Shown piece by piece: positions 54,244-64,000 of a stretch of 64,000 nt of DNA. The stretch is from Typhlomys cinereus. Lineage: Eukaryota; Chordata; Mammalia; Rodentia; Platacanthomyidae. Positions within the stretch are counted from its first letter, which is position 1. Each line of letters begins with the position of its first letter. Both the position numbers and the translations under genes were made by a program. Under the pieces are notes generated by a model. It saw only the letters and a list, made by a program, of their open reading frames with translations. It had not been told where the DNA came from and made no database searches. The stretch lies in assembly GCA_023101885.1 (NCBI GenBank), contig JALPQD010000017.1:737428-801427 (forward strand), written 5' to 3'.

Positions 54244-54654
54244 TGTTTTATTTGTTACTGCAATGAGTCCACAGCCCATACATTTTAGGGGGAGAAGAGG
54301 TGCTCATGATTTCAGGTTACAGTTGATCATCACCACAGGAAAGTGAGACCAGAAACAGAGCTGAAGGTGTTGGTCATACCATATCCAAAGGAAAAGCTGA
54401 GGGGCGGGGGCTGGGGAGACCATTGTTGCACACTTGCTAGAAAGCTTTCCATCTGCCAATCTGAAAGTCAACCAGTTCTCTCTCCAGCGTATCCCTCTGC
54501 CCAGGGATGGCCCCACCCAATGCGGGCTGGGGGTTCTCACATCAATTAGACGACATCTCTCAGGCTAGCTCAGGGCTTCCCTTAGCTAAGCGCTTCTTAC
54601 TAAGTATGTTTAGAGCTCAATTCTCAATTGTCAAGTTGACACCAAACACTAGCA
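54244..54654 (-). mobile_element. MaLR-type LTR (solo)
   Basis: Starts TGTTTTATTTGTTACTGCAA and ends 'tgtcaagttgacaccaaaca' with CTAGCA. The motif 'ggatggccccacccaatgcg' also occurs in rodent MaLR LTRs. About 410 bp. The adjoining ATGG array directly touches its border. Confidence 0.6.
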
Positions 54655-54739
54655 GATGGGTTGGCAAGCAAATGAACGCTGAACTGTACCAAACACAAGG
54701 AGCGGCCACTAAGTATCTGACAAGTCTTGTCTTATCTAA

Positions 54740-54890
54740 CTCTCCCAAAGTCCAGGGTCATTCTCCCTTTCGCATATGATTAAGGGAGACTAAGACATCT
54801 TAAAAACTGTTCCAAGGTCACATAGCTTGTAAATGAAAGAGCAAACTCTCCCAGATCTTTCTGGCTGAAGACTAAACTGTCAGACAACCT
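54740..54890 (-). mobile_element. MIR fragment
   Basis: 'tccaaggtcacatagcttgt' followed by 'aaatgaaagagcaaactctc' is the reverse complement of the MIR core (agttact...gaccttggg). The preceding 'tatgattaagggagactaag' is a degraded 'gatgaggaaactgaggc'. Confidence 0.5.
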
Positions 54891-54899
54891 GCAACATTG

Positions 54900-55768
54900 T
54901 CTCTCAATGAATGGGCTTCTCAGAAATAACGGATTGCTCTGGATGCGTCCACGTTCCTATGTGAAGATAGATAGTCCTCAATGCACCAGCACTGTGGGGG
55001 AAAGAAAAAGCATGACACATGGGGAATTGTGGGTGATTAGTTCAAAATGCAGCAAATCTAAAATTAGGTTGGCCTTACTTTGAGATATTTGTCCAACCAG
55101 AGTAGAACAACTTTAATTAGTGTAGCGGGACAATAGGAATTAAATTGGCTTGGTCACAAGATTTTTACAGGATGACACTGATGGCATTACTATCCCACTT
55201 CAAAGATTTGGAAAGATGTTCCTGCTAACGCCAGAGAATAGAAACCTGTTTTTCATCAGCTAGGCTGGCCTGACAAATTAAGTCTGTGGAGTCATTAGAT
55301 TAAGATAAGAGCTTATCTCCTAGGCTGACATTTATTCTGAGGTTTTTATACTGCTCTGCTAGTAATTAGTGCTGTTGAATTTTTAACACTGCCTTGTCCA
55401 GTCATTCAAGAATTCTAGAGGTATATTTGCATCTCTCGTGTATGTTTTTTGGTTATTAAAAATAGAAGAGAAATGCAATTGAATTACTTTAGGAGGTTTG
55501 AATAATTCTTCCAAAAAGTTATTCCTTAGTGAAACATGCAGTTTAATGACTTATTTTCCAAAGAAGGGAGCCGTTCTCCCAAATTGATAAATGTTGAATA
55601 AGAAGGTGTCTTTGCTATGGGAATCTATAATTTATTTCAAGGCACACATATTATATGTTTATTATGTTCCAGTAGAATCGTTAAAACCATGATCACACAC
55701 AATAAGGACTTCCTGTGTTTCCCACTCACCGTTCAGGAAACACACTATAGTTCCAGGTAGCAACTCAA

Positions 55769-55770
<2 letters not shown>
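54900..55770. other. AT-rich repeat-free block, enhancer-like
   Basis: No gene. About 870 bp of repeat-free AT-rich DNA with low CpG, the texture of deeply conserved non-coding elements. It carries a GATA-factor palindrome at 55303-55318 and TAATTAG-type homeodomain cores (about 55359-55366). Function is inference. Confidence 0.4.
55303..55318. promoter_or_regulatory. Palindromic double GATA site
   Basis: AGATAAGAGCTTATCT: two 7-bp arms AGATAAG and CTTATCT, exact reverse complements, separated by AG. AGATAAG is the optimal GATA-factor site. Occupancy is not known. Confidence 0.45.

Positions 55771-55804
<34 letters not shown>
55771..55804. repeat. (GT)n microsatellite
   Basis: About 16 GT units. 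Confidence 0.95.
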
Positions 55805-55807
<3 letters not shown>

Positions 55808-56544
55808 TCCTCTAGTCTCTTTCTTATAGCTGATGAGTCTGTGAAAAGTCTATTTTTCCAGTTTTCTTGAAGCTGTAATAACAGTTTGATTGCTAAAAGA
55901 TAAACTAATATATTAAGACTCCACATGTGGCTTGACAGTCTGTCAAACAGACAATACTCACTTTTTAAGACGCTTGGTTTGCAAAATCCCAGTCTCCACA
56001 CCGAAATACTAATTAGCCATCAGATGGGAAAGGCCCTTTATTTTAAGAAGGTTCTTCGCGTGGTTGAAGTTGTCTCCTGTTAATATTACTATCACATCAT
56101 TTATTTTGCCGCAAGTATGGGCATCTCTCATCAGCCGACATACTGCATCTGCTACTTGGAGGGAAATGTAGCAAGAGAGAATTCTGCTGGGACAAGGAAA
56201 GATCTGGCTCTACTTGTTTACCTTAACATCATCCAAAAGGAAGCCTCCGAGAAAACCGTCCAGACTCAAGATACCTGGTTTGCAAGATAAGTTCTCTTTC
56301 ATTAAAACTCTCCTCTCGAGGTTTCGTCCTTAACAGGACAAAGTCAGAGTCTCCTGCCAATCAGTCAATGTGTGATGGATATGCAATGTCTTGTTGGGTG
56401 GACACTTTTCCCAAGCTCGATGGCCCCACGAGGCTTTTGAAATTCTTCATGCTTTTTTATTTTCTTCACCTTTTCTCAAATGTTCATGCAAATTCTATTC
56501 CACCCTGAGCATCCCTCGTGAAAAGAACAGGTTCTACTTTACCA
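55805..56544. other. Unique sequence, nothing recognised
   Basis: No gene or repeat. Composition is like the block before it. Confidence 0.4.
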
Positions 56545-56620
56545 ACTCAGCAAGTCATTGAACCTCAGTTTCCTTAACTGAACAGTAAGATTCTCATCCA
56601 GTCTAAACTCAGACAGAGGA
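56545..56620 (+). mobile_element. MIR fragment
   Basis: 'agcaagtcattgaacctcag' and 'tttccttaactgaacagtaa' match the MIR central core (aagttacttaacctctctg...cagtttcctcatctgtaaaa). Confidence 0.5.
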
Positions 56621-57007
56621 GAAAACAATAATGGAAGATTCTTCTGAGAAACTTACTGAATTACGTTTGAAATACTAGTATAGAAACTCTGAAAATGCAT
56701 AATTTTATTTTGCCATAGAATAGAGATCACCATATATTTATGTAATGAATGAATGAAGAGGTAACATGGAAATATTGGAATATGAAGTCAAGCAAACTTG
56801 AGGTCACTCTGTCACACATTTGATTTGCAATTGTGGAAAATAACAAAAACTTCTCTGAATCTGTTTCCTCAGTAAATCTAGCACAATACATAATTATGAG
56901 GTTTTTAGAAAAATAAACAAAAAGCTGCATGTGCACACAGTAGGTGGACAAGAAAATATGTTTTCATTCCTTTTACCTCAAACTGTTTTTTCTATTTGTT
57001 CTATTTT
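56621..57007. other. AT-rich unique sequence
   Basis: No gene or recognised repeat. Confidence 0.4.
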
Positions 57008-57140
57008 GGAGATAGGGAGCGTGTGGGTGTCAAAAGATGACTTTCAGAAGTCAGTTCTCAATGTCTATCACATGGGCTCTGGGATTGAACTCAGGTCTCC
57101 AAGTCTGCACACAGACGCCTGGACCTGCTGAGCCATCTGA
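57008..57140 (-). mobile_element. B3 SINE
   Basis: 'gtcaaaagatgactttcaga', 'tatcacatgggctctgggat' and 'tgaactcaggtctccaagtc' up to 'gctgagccatctg' follow the minus-strand B3 order. Confidence 0.7.
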
Positions 57141-57977
57141 TTGTTGTTCTTGGTGGTGTTTGGGTTCGTTGCATTCTCTAGTTCCACGCATATTGGCGAT
57201 TAAAATAGGACCTTCCAGCAGCTACTTAGTACCAACCAATACCATCACATTTGGAGTGTGTGTGTGTCTGTCTGTGTGTGTGTGTCTGTGTGCGATTACC
57301 TTCGCTCAGGTATTGAAAAAGAGCAAAATCTTCCTTCCCAGTCCCCTGGGTGCTCAGGCAGGGCAAGGTAGGCGTGGCTCAGAGTGTTTACAAAGTCCTC
57401 ATCTCAGCCTTCAGCCTATCTTAACTCATCCGCCCCCGCCCCCAGCCCCAGCTTTCTGAAGAGCAACATGTAATTAGAGCACTAACGAGGTCATTTAGCA
57501 GAAACCATGGGTAGGGAGTAATGAATGTGCTATCAGGCTCGGAGAACAACTTGGGCAAAAATCCAAGCAGCGCATGTTCAACTCCGATATGCCAACCCAA
57601 ACGTGGAAAACAGAGCTTGGGGAAAGGTTAATAACAGGACATCGAAAGTAAAGGCCTCCTCTCTAGAGATCTCCAAAGTCACGCTCTAGCGCAGAGCAGG
57701 TCCACGCAGATCCGGGGCCGGGCGCAGTGAGGGGTCCCACTGTCTTTGGTAGCTAACTAGCTAAGGCTCACGGGACCTTCAGGGTCGCTTCTGCAGCCAT
57801 AGAATGGACAGACATCAATCTTTCCGTTCAACCAATGAGCTTCCAGCATTCCTACGGGCCACATCCTACCAGCCAATTACAGAGACTTAGATCAAGGCCT
57901 CCCATGAGGATGAGGATATCAGATCCACAGTCCATGCGGTCTCTGTGTATCTGCATATGACATCCTTTTCCTTTTAG
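57141..57977. other. Unique sequence with a GT-rich tract and a CpG-rich part
   Basis: No gene recognised. TG/TCTG tract at 57257-57293. The 57585-57740 part holds several CpG ('gatccggggccgggcgcagt'). A 140-codon plus frame (57037-57459) starts inside the B3 SINE and crosses the TG tract, so it is not credible as a gene. Confidence 0.4.
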
Positions 57978-58013
<36 letters not shown>

Positions 58014-58290
58014 TGCGTGCACATCTGTACGAATGTTTCCACACGTGTGCAGGTGCACATGTGTGCGCATGAGTGTGGAAGCTAGGCCTTGGCTGTCTCC
58101 CTTGCTCACTTTCCACCTTATGCACTGAGAGTCTCTCATCCATCCCTTGAACCCAGAGCTTACTGACTGTTAGTCTAACTAGTCACTTTACTTCCAGGAT
58201 CCCCGAATTAGTGCTGGGTATCCACAAGCATTCGCTGGATGCTGGGTATCCGAATTCCAGTCTTCACCTTTGGATATGGAGCCGCTTAGA
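57978..58290 (-). mobile_element. B4-type SINE with (GT)n tail
   Basis: (GT)n at 57979-58012, then 'gtgtggaagctaggccttgg', 'gctcactttccaccttatgc', 'cttgaacccagagcttactg' and 'gaattagtgctgggtatcca' reproduce a diverged minus-strand B1-like body. The ID-like head is not clear. Confidence 0.5.
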
Positions 58291-58832
58291 CCTCGCCAGC
58301 CTTGAGGCCGATGTCATGAAGATGCCTTTGGACAAGCAGACAGTGCAACTTTAGGTAGGTCCAGTTTTCCTTGGATCACTTCTAATTACGTCCTAGAAAA
58401 ATAAACACAGCCCTCCAGCAGTGCGTGTAGAGTTCGCCAGGGAATCAAGCTGAGCGGCCAACAGCACGGTTGCCTTGCACGCCATATAGAAAGCCAGTGG
58501 AGGGAGCGACACCGACAGGGACGGAAGCCCTCAGAGCCCCTGACCCAGCTGATTCTCTAGCTGGAGCTGAGCCCACCCACCCCCAGCCCACCCCATGGGC
58601 TCAGAAGAGTGGCCCAACCTGATCAAGTGCCAAGCACTGCTGGGAAAGAGGGCAAACAATGGACCACAAACTCCATTACGCCTTTTCCTTTGTGGCTTAT
58701 AGATGCTGTTGGCATGAAGAAAACAAAAATTAATGCCAAAGCGTTTTGTCCTCGTGCCTTTTATCTAGTTACTAGACATTAAAAGAACAACTGTGAGCAT
58801 ACGGAGGGCATTAAAAAAAAAAAAACCTTAAT
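58291..58832. other. Unique sequence, nothing recognised
   Basis: No gene. Poly(A) at 58812-58825. Confidence 0.4.
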
Positions 58833-59400
58833 AAAGACAAGATTTGTGGGCCTGGAGAGGTGGCTCAGGGGTTAAGCCTCTGCCTTGCAGGCGGAAGTTC
58901 CTGAGTTCGGATCCTAGACCCCACGTATAGACGCTGGGCGGAATCGGGGGTGGCCTGTGTTTCTGGTCCTGGTAGGTCGGAGCCTGTGAATCCCGGGGCA
59001 GAGTAAACAAGGTGTCCATGGTGGTTCCTGAATTCGTCCGTGGTTCTACACACACACATATACATACTCACACATACATACAGATGCACACCACACGCAC
59101 AATTGAATAAATAATAAAAAAAAAAAGAAGATCTTGAGTTCGGATCCTAGACCCCACATATAGACGCTGGGCGGAAGCGGGGCGGCCTGCATTTCTGGTC
59201 CTGGTAGGGCGGAGCCTGTGAATCCCCAGGCAGAGTCAACAAGGAGGAGGTAGAGGCGGTCCACGGTGGTTCCTGAATTCCTCCCTGGTTCTACACACAC
59301 ACACACATACATACACACACATACGTGTACACACGCAGACACGCATACACGCACAATTTGAATAAATAAAAATAATTTTTTTAAAAAGACAAGATTTGTG
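58833..59400 (+). mobile_element. Young DIP-like SINE dimer within one 16-bp target-site duplication
   Basis: AAAGACAAGATTTGTG at 58833-58848 and 59385-59400 flanks the whole unit. Monomer 1 (58849-59127) has a full head with the A box TGGCTCAGGGG. Its tail has AATAAATAATAAA and an A run, but no T run. Monomer 2 (59128-59384) starts within the head at 'atcttgagttcggatcc', so it lacks the A box, and it ends AATAAATAAAAATAATTTTTTTAA. The monomers differ: monomer 1 lacks about 16 bp in the 'aggaggtagaggcgg' part, so this is not a simple duplication. A dimeric transcript inserted once is the simplest reading. Confidence 0.85.
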
Positions 59401-60234
59401 AGTTAATCAAAAAAGGTGGGAAATTTACTTTTTTTCCTTCCAGATACTAGAGACATACCATATACGTCATTCTAAAAACAGCTAAGCATTCCTATGCAAA
59501 GGAAGAACGCACTCTGAGTGTCTATCAGTGATTCCAGCATTGCATTTCTTAGGGTGGACTGTTCAAAGAGGCATCCTCGTCTCGCAAGCCTCTATTAACC
59601 ATTTACCAGCATATACTATGCTACAAGGCACTTCGGGATAGCAAAAGCCTGGTAGGGACACTCTCAGTCTTGATAAACTGACCATTCACTAGGACGACAC
59701 CCACGGGCAGACTGAGTTTTTGAGGAAGAGTTACAAGGAGACCTGAAAAAAAAATCCTAGCACCTTCGTACTTCCTGCACAGTTGTTTATTTCATTTCCA
59801 AGGCTCGCTGAGGGTGAGTCTCAGAGTCAGGATTTCTTGCGTATAACCCCTCTGTGGAGCCTCAGCCTAGGATACCTCCTCTACACTGCTGGGTTCCCCG
59901 CAAAGGCCACCCCCAAGAGCCAGGCCTCTGCCACGAACATCCTGTATTTCTTATAACCAGAGGCTCACATGTACCCCGTATGATGTCCCGGAGCCCGCAG
60001 GAACCCAGGGGAAGATTCGTTTATAGGACAGCGGAAAGTCTCTGCAGTAAGTTACAAGAACAGAAATAATGTCAAGTACAAATCTGACTTCTTCTTCATG
60101 ATGGGGACAGGGAGGGCAAGTGGGTGGTCCCTGGACAAGGACTCCCTTCTTCAGCTTTGCCAGCAACGTCACTGTCGCAGGAATTAGATTCTAGACCATC
60201 AACAAATTGACATCTCAGTGTAAGACAGGGCGGA
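59401..60234. other. Unique sequence, no gene recognised
   Basis: About 830 bp. Overlapping frames of 71-73 codons on opposite strands with no familiar motif. Confidence 0.45.
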
Positions 60235-60364
60235 GGGGCTGGGGACAGAACGCGGTAAAGTGTTGGCTGTCCAAGCATGAGGGACCGAGTTCAGTCCCCA
60301 GAATCATCCAAGTAAAAAGCTTTGCCATCTTGCCGTGATGGCACGTGCTTATGATACCAATGCT
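60235..60364 (+). mobile_element. B4-type SINE, 5' part
   Basis: ID-like head 'ggggctggggacagaacgcg' and 'gaccgagttcagtccccaga', then the B1-like start 'gccgtgatggcacgtgctta' and 'gataccaatgcttgaggc'. It stops abruptly at the next SINE. Confidence 0.7.
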
Positions 60365-60636
60365 TGAGGCGAGGACGGCTCAGGGCTTAAAGCCATTGCC
60401 TCAGAAGCAAAAAGTCCTGAGTTTAAACCCCCAGATTTCACGTAAAAATATCCCGTGGCTATACTGGATTCCTGCATTTCCAGCCTTGAGCGATCGAGCC
60501 CCTTAACCCCGCAGCAAAGGTTAAAGAGGCAGAGCACAAGGATGATTCCTGATGTCATCTTTGGGCCTCCATAGATGTATGCACACAAGTGCCCTCTTGA
60601 ACATAGAGAGAGAGAGAGGGAGAAGAGAGAGAGAGA
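60365..60636 (+). mobile_element. DIP-like SINE, old subfamily, interrupting B4
   Basis: 'gaggacggctcagggcttaa', 'gtcctgagtttaaaccccca', body 'acaaggatgattcctgatgt' and 'catctttgggcctccataga', tail (GA)n at 60606-60636. It follows directly on the B4 B1-like part, whose 3' remainder I did not find downstream. Confidence 0.75.
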
Positions 60637-61712
60637 CCAAGTGTTTGTGAACTGTTGTTTAAACCTAACAGCTTACCAAGAAATTGCTAATTCCTTTGTT
60701 CCGGCTCAGCGTGGGAAAAAGCCAATGAGAACCTGATCCTCAGATGGCCGAAGAGTCAGTATGTGGAATTTGAACCCAGACTTTTCAGATTTGAGCTCAG
60801 TTTCAAATTCCCAGCTTGGGAGTCTCACATGTGCATGACTTTAAGTCAATGACGCGGCGTCTCTGAACCCTGGCCCACTCGGGAATCACACACATGTGTA
60901 CCACTGACATATAGCACGGCAGATAACTGTAACCAACGAGACAGGAGATGACAGGAGACACCTTGACCCCCTGCAGGGCGCAATGAGTTGTTCTTATATG
61001 TTCAAATCGGTGCCCCAACACTGTTCCGCAGGAGGGAAAAATGAGGCGAGCCGTTGGCAAGATGCAACAGCTGGTACCAGGAGCGGATGTAGCCACATCA
61101 GGGGAAAGAGCCACCCATCCTCAGCGTCAAATGTACTTTATGGATGCAGCAATTTGCATCTTGTCAAATGTTCCCTAACATTTTGCAAAAATTCCCCAAA
61201 TGTCAAATTAGTGAGTAATCTGTGCAGTACTGCGATCTCGTTATCCTCCGACTGACTCACAACATATTCTGGGTGTCCCAGACACCAGTCCAAGCAAATG
61301 TTAGTAAATAAGGAAAATCGCATCTCCCTTCACCGGCTCCCAGTGCAGTACTGGTCTCCAGTTCAAAGAACAAATATAAACTTTGAGGGCAGGGAGCCAC
61401 TCAGTTGACGAGGCTGTCTGCAACTGATGTGCGCTGACACAGGCCACGCGGTTGATCCTGAGGCCCGCCAGGGCAGCAGAGAACAGCTGAAGCAGGATTC
61501 TACGTCTAAGTTTCAGACTCTGTGCTCACCACTGACTTCACGGACCTTTTCTGTTTAGTCTTCCCCGGTCTTTTGTGTTTATTCAGTAAAAAGTAAAAGA
61601 GTCCTCGCCATCTGCACTTCTCTGGGGATCAGTTCTTGGAAGACCCTGGAAGGGTATTTAAATGCCTCTGCGTACCTTCTAATGACCCAATCAGTCAGGG
61701 CCCTCTGATTGC
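60637..61712. other. Unique sequence, no gene recognised
   Basis: About 1.1 kb. 'gtggaatttgaacccagact' near 60760 is a MIR-like word but isolated. Frames up to 103 codons show nothing familiar. Confidence 0.4.
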
Positions 61713-61815
61713 CTCATTCTACAGATGAGAAAACCCAGGCTCAGAGAACTGAAGTGATTCTTAAGGCCATAGAGTTCGTAAAGGACAGAGTTAGGTAGCA
61801 CCCCAAGATGGAGCT
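61713..61815 (-). mobile_element. MIR fragment
   Basis: 'cattctacagatgagaaaac' followed by 'ccaggctcagagaactgaag' and 'ttaaggccatagagttcgta' is the reverse-complement MIR core (gatgaggaaactgaggctcagagag). Confidence 0.6.
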
Positions 61816-61847
61816 GCACAGTCTGCATTCTCAGGCCAGGAATAGGC

Positions 61848-62066
61848 AGGGAGGATGGTGGCTCAGGGCTTAAAGTCTTTGCCTTGAAAGCAAAAGGACC
61901 TGAGTTCAGATCCCAGATCCAACATACGGATCTCAGGTAGAGTCTAGCCTTGGAAGACAGAGCCTGGGAAACCCCAGAGCGAAGCAGTAAGGAGGTGGAG
62001 CTCTCCAGGATGATTCCTGATGTCACCCTTGGGCCTCCAAAGCTACACATGCTCAAATGCGCTCTT

Positions 62067-62111
<45 letters not shown>

Positions 62112-62118
62112 TTTTAAA
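61848..62118 (+). mobile_element. DIP-like SINE, old subfamily
   Basis: 'gagttcagatcccagatcca', 'tggaagacagagcctgggaa', 'ctccaggatgattcctgatg' and 'tcacccttgggcctccaaag' form one of the best-preserved old-subfamily bodies in the window. (CA)n at 62068-62109, then AAATTTTAAAAAAAAG. Confidence 0.85.
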
Positions 62119-63130
62119 AAAAAGAATTTGAGGCTTGGGGGAATTCTAGAGAAGGACAATACCAAAGCAGGTGGAGCAAGGGGAAAAGATGGAGGCATAC
62201 AGATCCCCACTCCTGCACAGGACATTTCCCTACGCTTCTGCCTCCTCAGCTTTCCTGGGTCCAATCCAAGCTCAAGGTGTTCTGAGATGACAGAAGAATC
62301 GCCCTTTCCCACCTTCCATAACGGCATCTGTGTTTGAGAATTGTGTTGGTTGGCTCCACATGCGTGTAGGAAGCCTAGGTCTCCCGTAGCTCCTTCCAGG
62401 CAGTGCACCTACGCTCAGCTTGCCTCCTTCGGTGGCCAGAAATCCTGACAACCTCGCGGAGTGATTACCTGAGAAGGTGCTGCAGAAGGTGGCTTTCCTG
62501 TGGGCCTCGAGACCTGTTCTCCAGCAATGCATGACGTGAGGCGGTCAGAGAAAGTCAGAGAAGCTTCCAGCTGCAGATCTCCCCCCACCCCCACCCCATC
62601 ATCACCTTACACGGCCGATCTCTGTGTCGTCACCTGCAGTGCTCCCAAACATGCAGAAGTGCTCCTTCCCCATCCCAAGTCATTGCTGTCATCTATTCCC
62701 TGAGGACAGTCACAGCCACAGCTTGTCTTTCTGCCTCCGGTCTCGTTGGCCTTACTTATCATCCACACAATAGCTAAGGCCACGATGAGAGCGGCAGGTC
62801 CTCAACACAAGCCAGGCTTCCCCATGCTTCCAGGTTAGCTGTCTCCTCCTCTTCCAGGCCTGACTCCTCCCTCTGCAGCTCAGTCTCTTCAAAGCCATCA
62901 AACAAGCAACTGACAGATGAATGGTGGAGTGACCAAGGCCTTTGAGCTTCCTATGCTGTCTGTCTGGAACATTCTTCTCACATCAGTGCTCCATGTTGCT
63001 CATATTTCAGGTCCAAGCCACGAGGAAGTCTCTCTAACCAGTGACCGAGGGCACACTACCACCTACGTGCTGTTGGCTTCAGAGAAAGTGCCGCTCCCCA
63101 AAGTATCCTGTTCCTCTCACTTCCATTATT
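62119..63130. other. Unique sequence, no gene recognised
   Basis: About 1 kb, mixed composition. A C-rich run at 62580-62598. Open frames of 67-86 codons are not familiar. Confidence 0.45.
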
Positions 63131-63502
63131 TGTTATGACCTCTTGTCAGGGCCTGAATGTGAAATGTTCCCCACAGTCCCATGGATTTAAAAACTTGGTT
63201 CTAACTGATGGTACTGTTTCGGGGGCAGACTGTAGCACTATTAGGAAGTGGTATCTAGCTGGAAGAAATAGGTCACTGTGTTGGGTGGGAATTGAGGTTT
63301 TTATATCCTGTCTCCACTTCTTGCTACTTCCTGTTCCATTGAGATATGAACAAGCAACTGCCACATGCTCGCACCACAAAGCCTCCTGCTACCAAGTCTT
63401 CCCCTCCTTGATGGCGTGCATCCCCTCAAACCATGAACCAAAAGAAATCAGATCCCTTCTGTCCAGTGATTAGCCACAGCAATGAGAACAGTAACTAGTA
63501 CA
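63131..63502 (+). mobile_element. MaLR-type LTR (solo)
   Basis: Starts TGTTATGACCTCTTGTCAGG and ends AACTAGTACA. It contains 'gaatgtgaaatgttccccac', 'ctattaggaagtggtatcta' and the terminal 'tagccacagcaatgagaaca'. These are the classic start, middle and end words of MT/ORR1/MST-like MaLR LTRs. About 372 bp, near full length, without an internal region. Confidence 0.7.
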
Positions 63503-63599
63503 TTCCAGCTCAGATGTAAGTTCTGAAGGAGTAGGCCTGCCTGACCCAAAGCTGCTTTTTATTCATAGACTGTGGCTGTGGGTTATGGATTACTATATA

Positions 63600-63690
63600 A
63601 AAATACAATAACAGTACAGTGCTCAGCACTGCCAAGCATTCAGCAAATATGTATTGAAGGAAAGAACCAGTGAATGAATGAGCGAACAGA
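63600..63690 (+). mobile_element. MIR 3' end fragment
   Basis: 'gtgctcagcactgccaagca' followed by 'ttcagcaaatatgtattgaa' and 'ccagtgaatgaatgag' matches the MIR 3' end (gcctggcacatagtaagc...aataaatatttgttgaatgaatg). Confidence 0.5.
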
Positions 63691-64000
63691 AGAGGGAAGA
63701 AGGTTGCTTTATTATAAGGTCACAGTGTGTCTCCTGCAAAGATACCTGAAGCATAGATGTTATGATTCCTAATGGGAACAGCACAGGGGTTAGAAACACA
63801 AAGTCTATGAAATAGTCTGAATCTTCACCGTGTTGCTGACACAGTGAAGGCCCAGAGATGTCCCCAAGCTCTTGTCACCAGTCAGGCGCAGGTCAGGGAA
63901 CAACTGTATGCCTGCTTCCCTTCCTCCTGCCCATTTAACGGCAGCTCATGGATGAGTCTGGAAGAATCTATCTGCGTGTGCTGGAAATTCTCCCCAAAGA
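63691..64000. other. Unique sequence at window end
   Basis: Nothing recognised. Confidence 0.4.

Noticed and set aside
53901..54346. Open frames of 70-108 codons in several phases
   Set aside because: Artefacts of the ATGG array (DGWMDG, HPSIHP).
57037..57459. 140-codon plus-strand frame
   Set aside because: Begins within a minus-strand B3 SINE and passes through a TG tract.

Overview
The window looks like 64 kb of intergenic or intronic DNA from a rodent nuclear genome. I find no intact protein-coding gene, no functional tRNA or rRNA gene and no bacterial feature. The evidence for a rodent is the repeat mixture. B1, B3, B4 and ID SINEs are present, as are MaLR-type LTRs, old MIR, L2 and L1 fossils, and many CA, GATA, GAAA and GGAA microsatellites. 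The most active SINE family has a tRNA-like head resembling mouse B2, but a different body. I saw no true mouse-type B2 body. That points to a myodont rodent outside Muroidea. I think it is most likely a dipodoid (jerboa group) and that the SINE is its DIP-type family, but that name is recalled from the literature and was not checked by a search.

Layout. 1-13.8 kb: B4, old DIP-like, B3 and ID SINEs, a young DIP-like SINE at 9907-10241 with a perfect target-site duplication, and a 650-bp GATA array with a 129-130 bp higher-order period (11704-12353). 13.8-14.3 kb: an AT-rich stretch encoding part of an L1-clade reverse transcriptase of non-mammalian (fish-like) type, the most unexpected item in the window. 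14.3-34 kb: mostly unrecognised sequence with scattered MaLR LTRs, B4 and B3 elements and some enhancer-like AT-rich blocks. 34-38.4 kb: TG-rich minisatellite, nested B4 and DIP-like SINEs and a (TTTA)n run. 38456-41700: a 5'-truncated rodent L1 on the minus strand bounded by a 16-bp duplication, with a young SINE inserted in it at 39841-40159. 42.6-54.7 kb: an inverted pair of one LTR-like repeat (42608-43042 and 53499-53921), fossil L1 pieces, a 380-bp polypurine tract, SINE-in-SINE nesting at 51.6-52.2 kb and an ATGG array. 54.9-64 kb: an enhancer-like unique block with a GATA-factor palindrome, then a SINE dimer at 58849-59384 that shares one target-site duplication, and more SINE, MIR and MaLR copies.

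The regions do not form a pathway. The coherent biology is retrotransposition: an L1 machinery supplied in trans, old and young layers of one T+ type SINE family, and several dated nestings. The best regulatory candidates are a cluster of TTACGTAA-type bZIP sites at 600-705, a CpG-dense patch at 2508-2630, and AT-rich blocks at 20.5-20.9, 28.7-29.1 and 55.0-55.7 kb. All family names come from pattern memory. RepeatMasker with a rodent library and a cross-mammal alignment would confirm or correct them.
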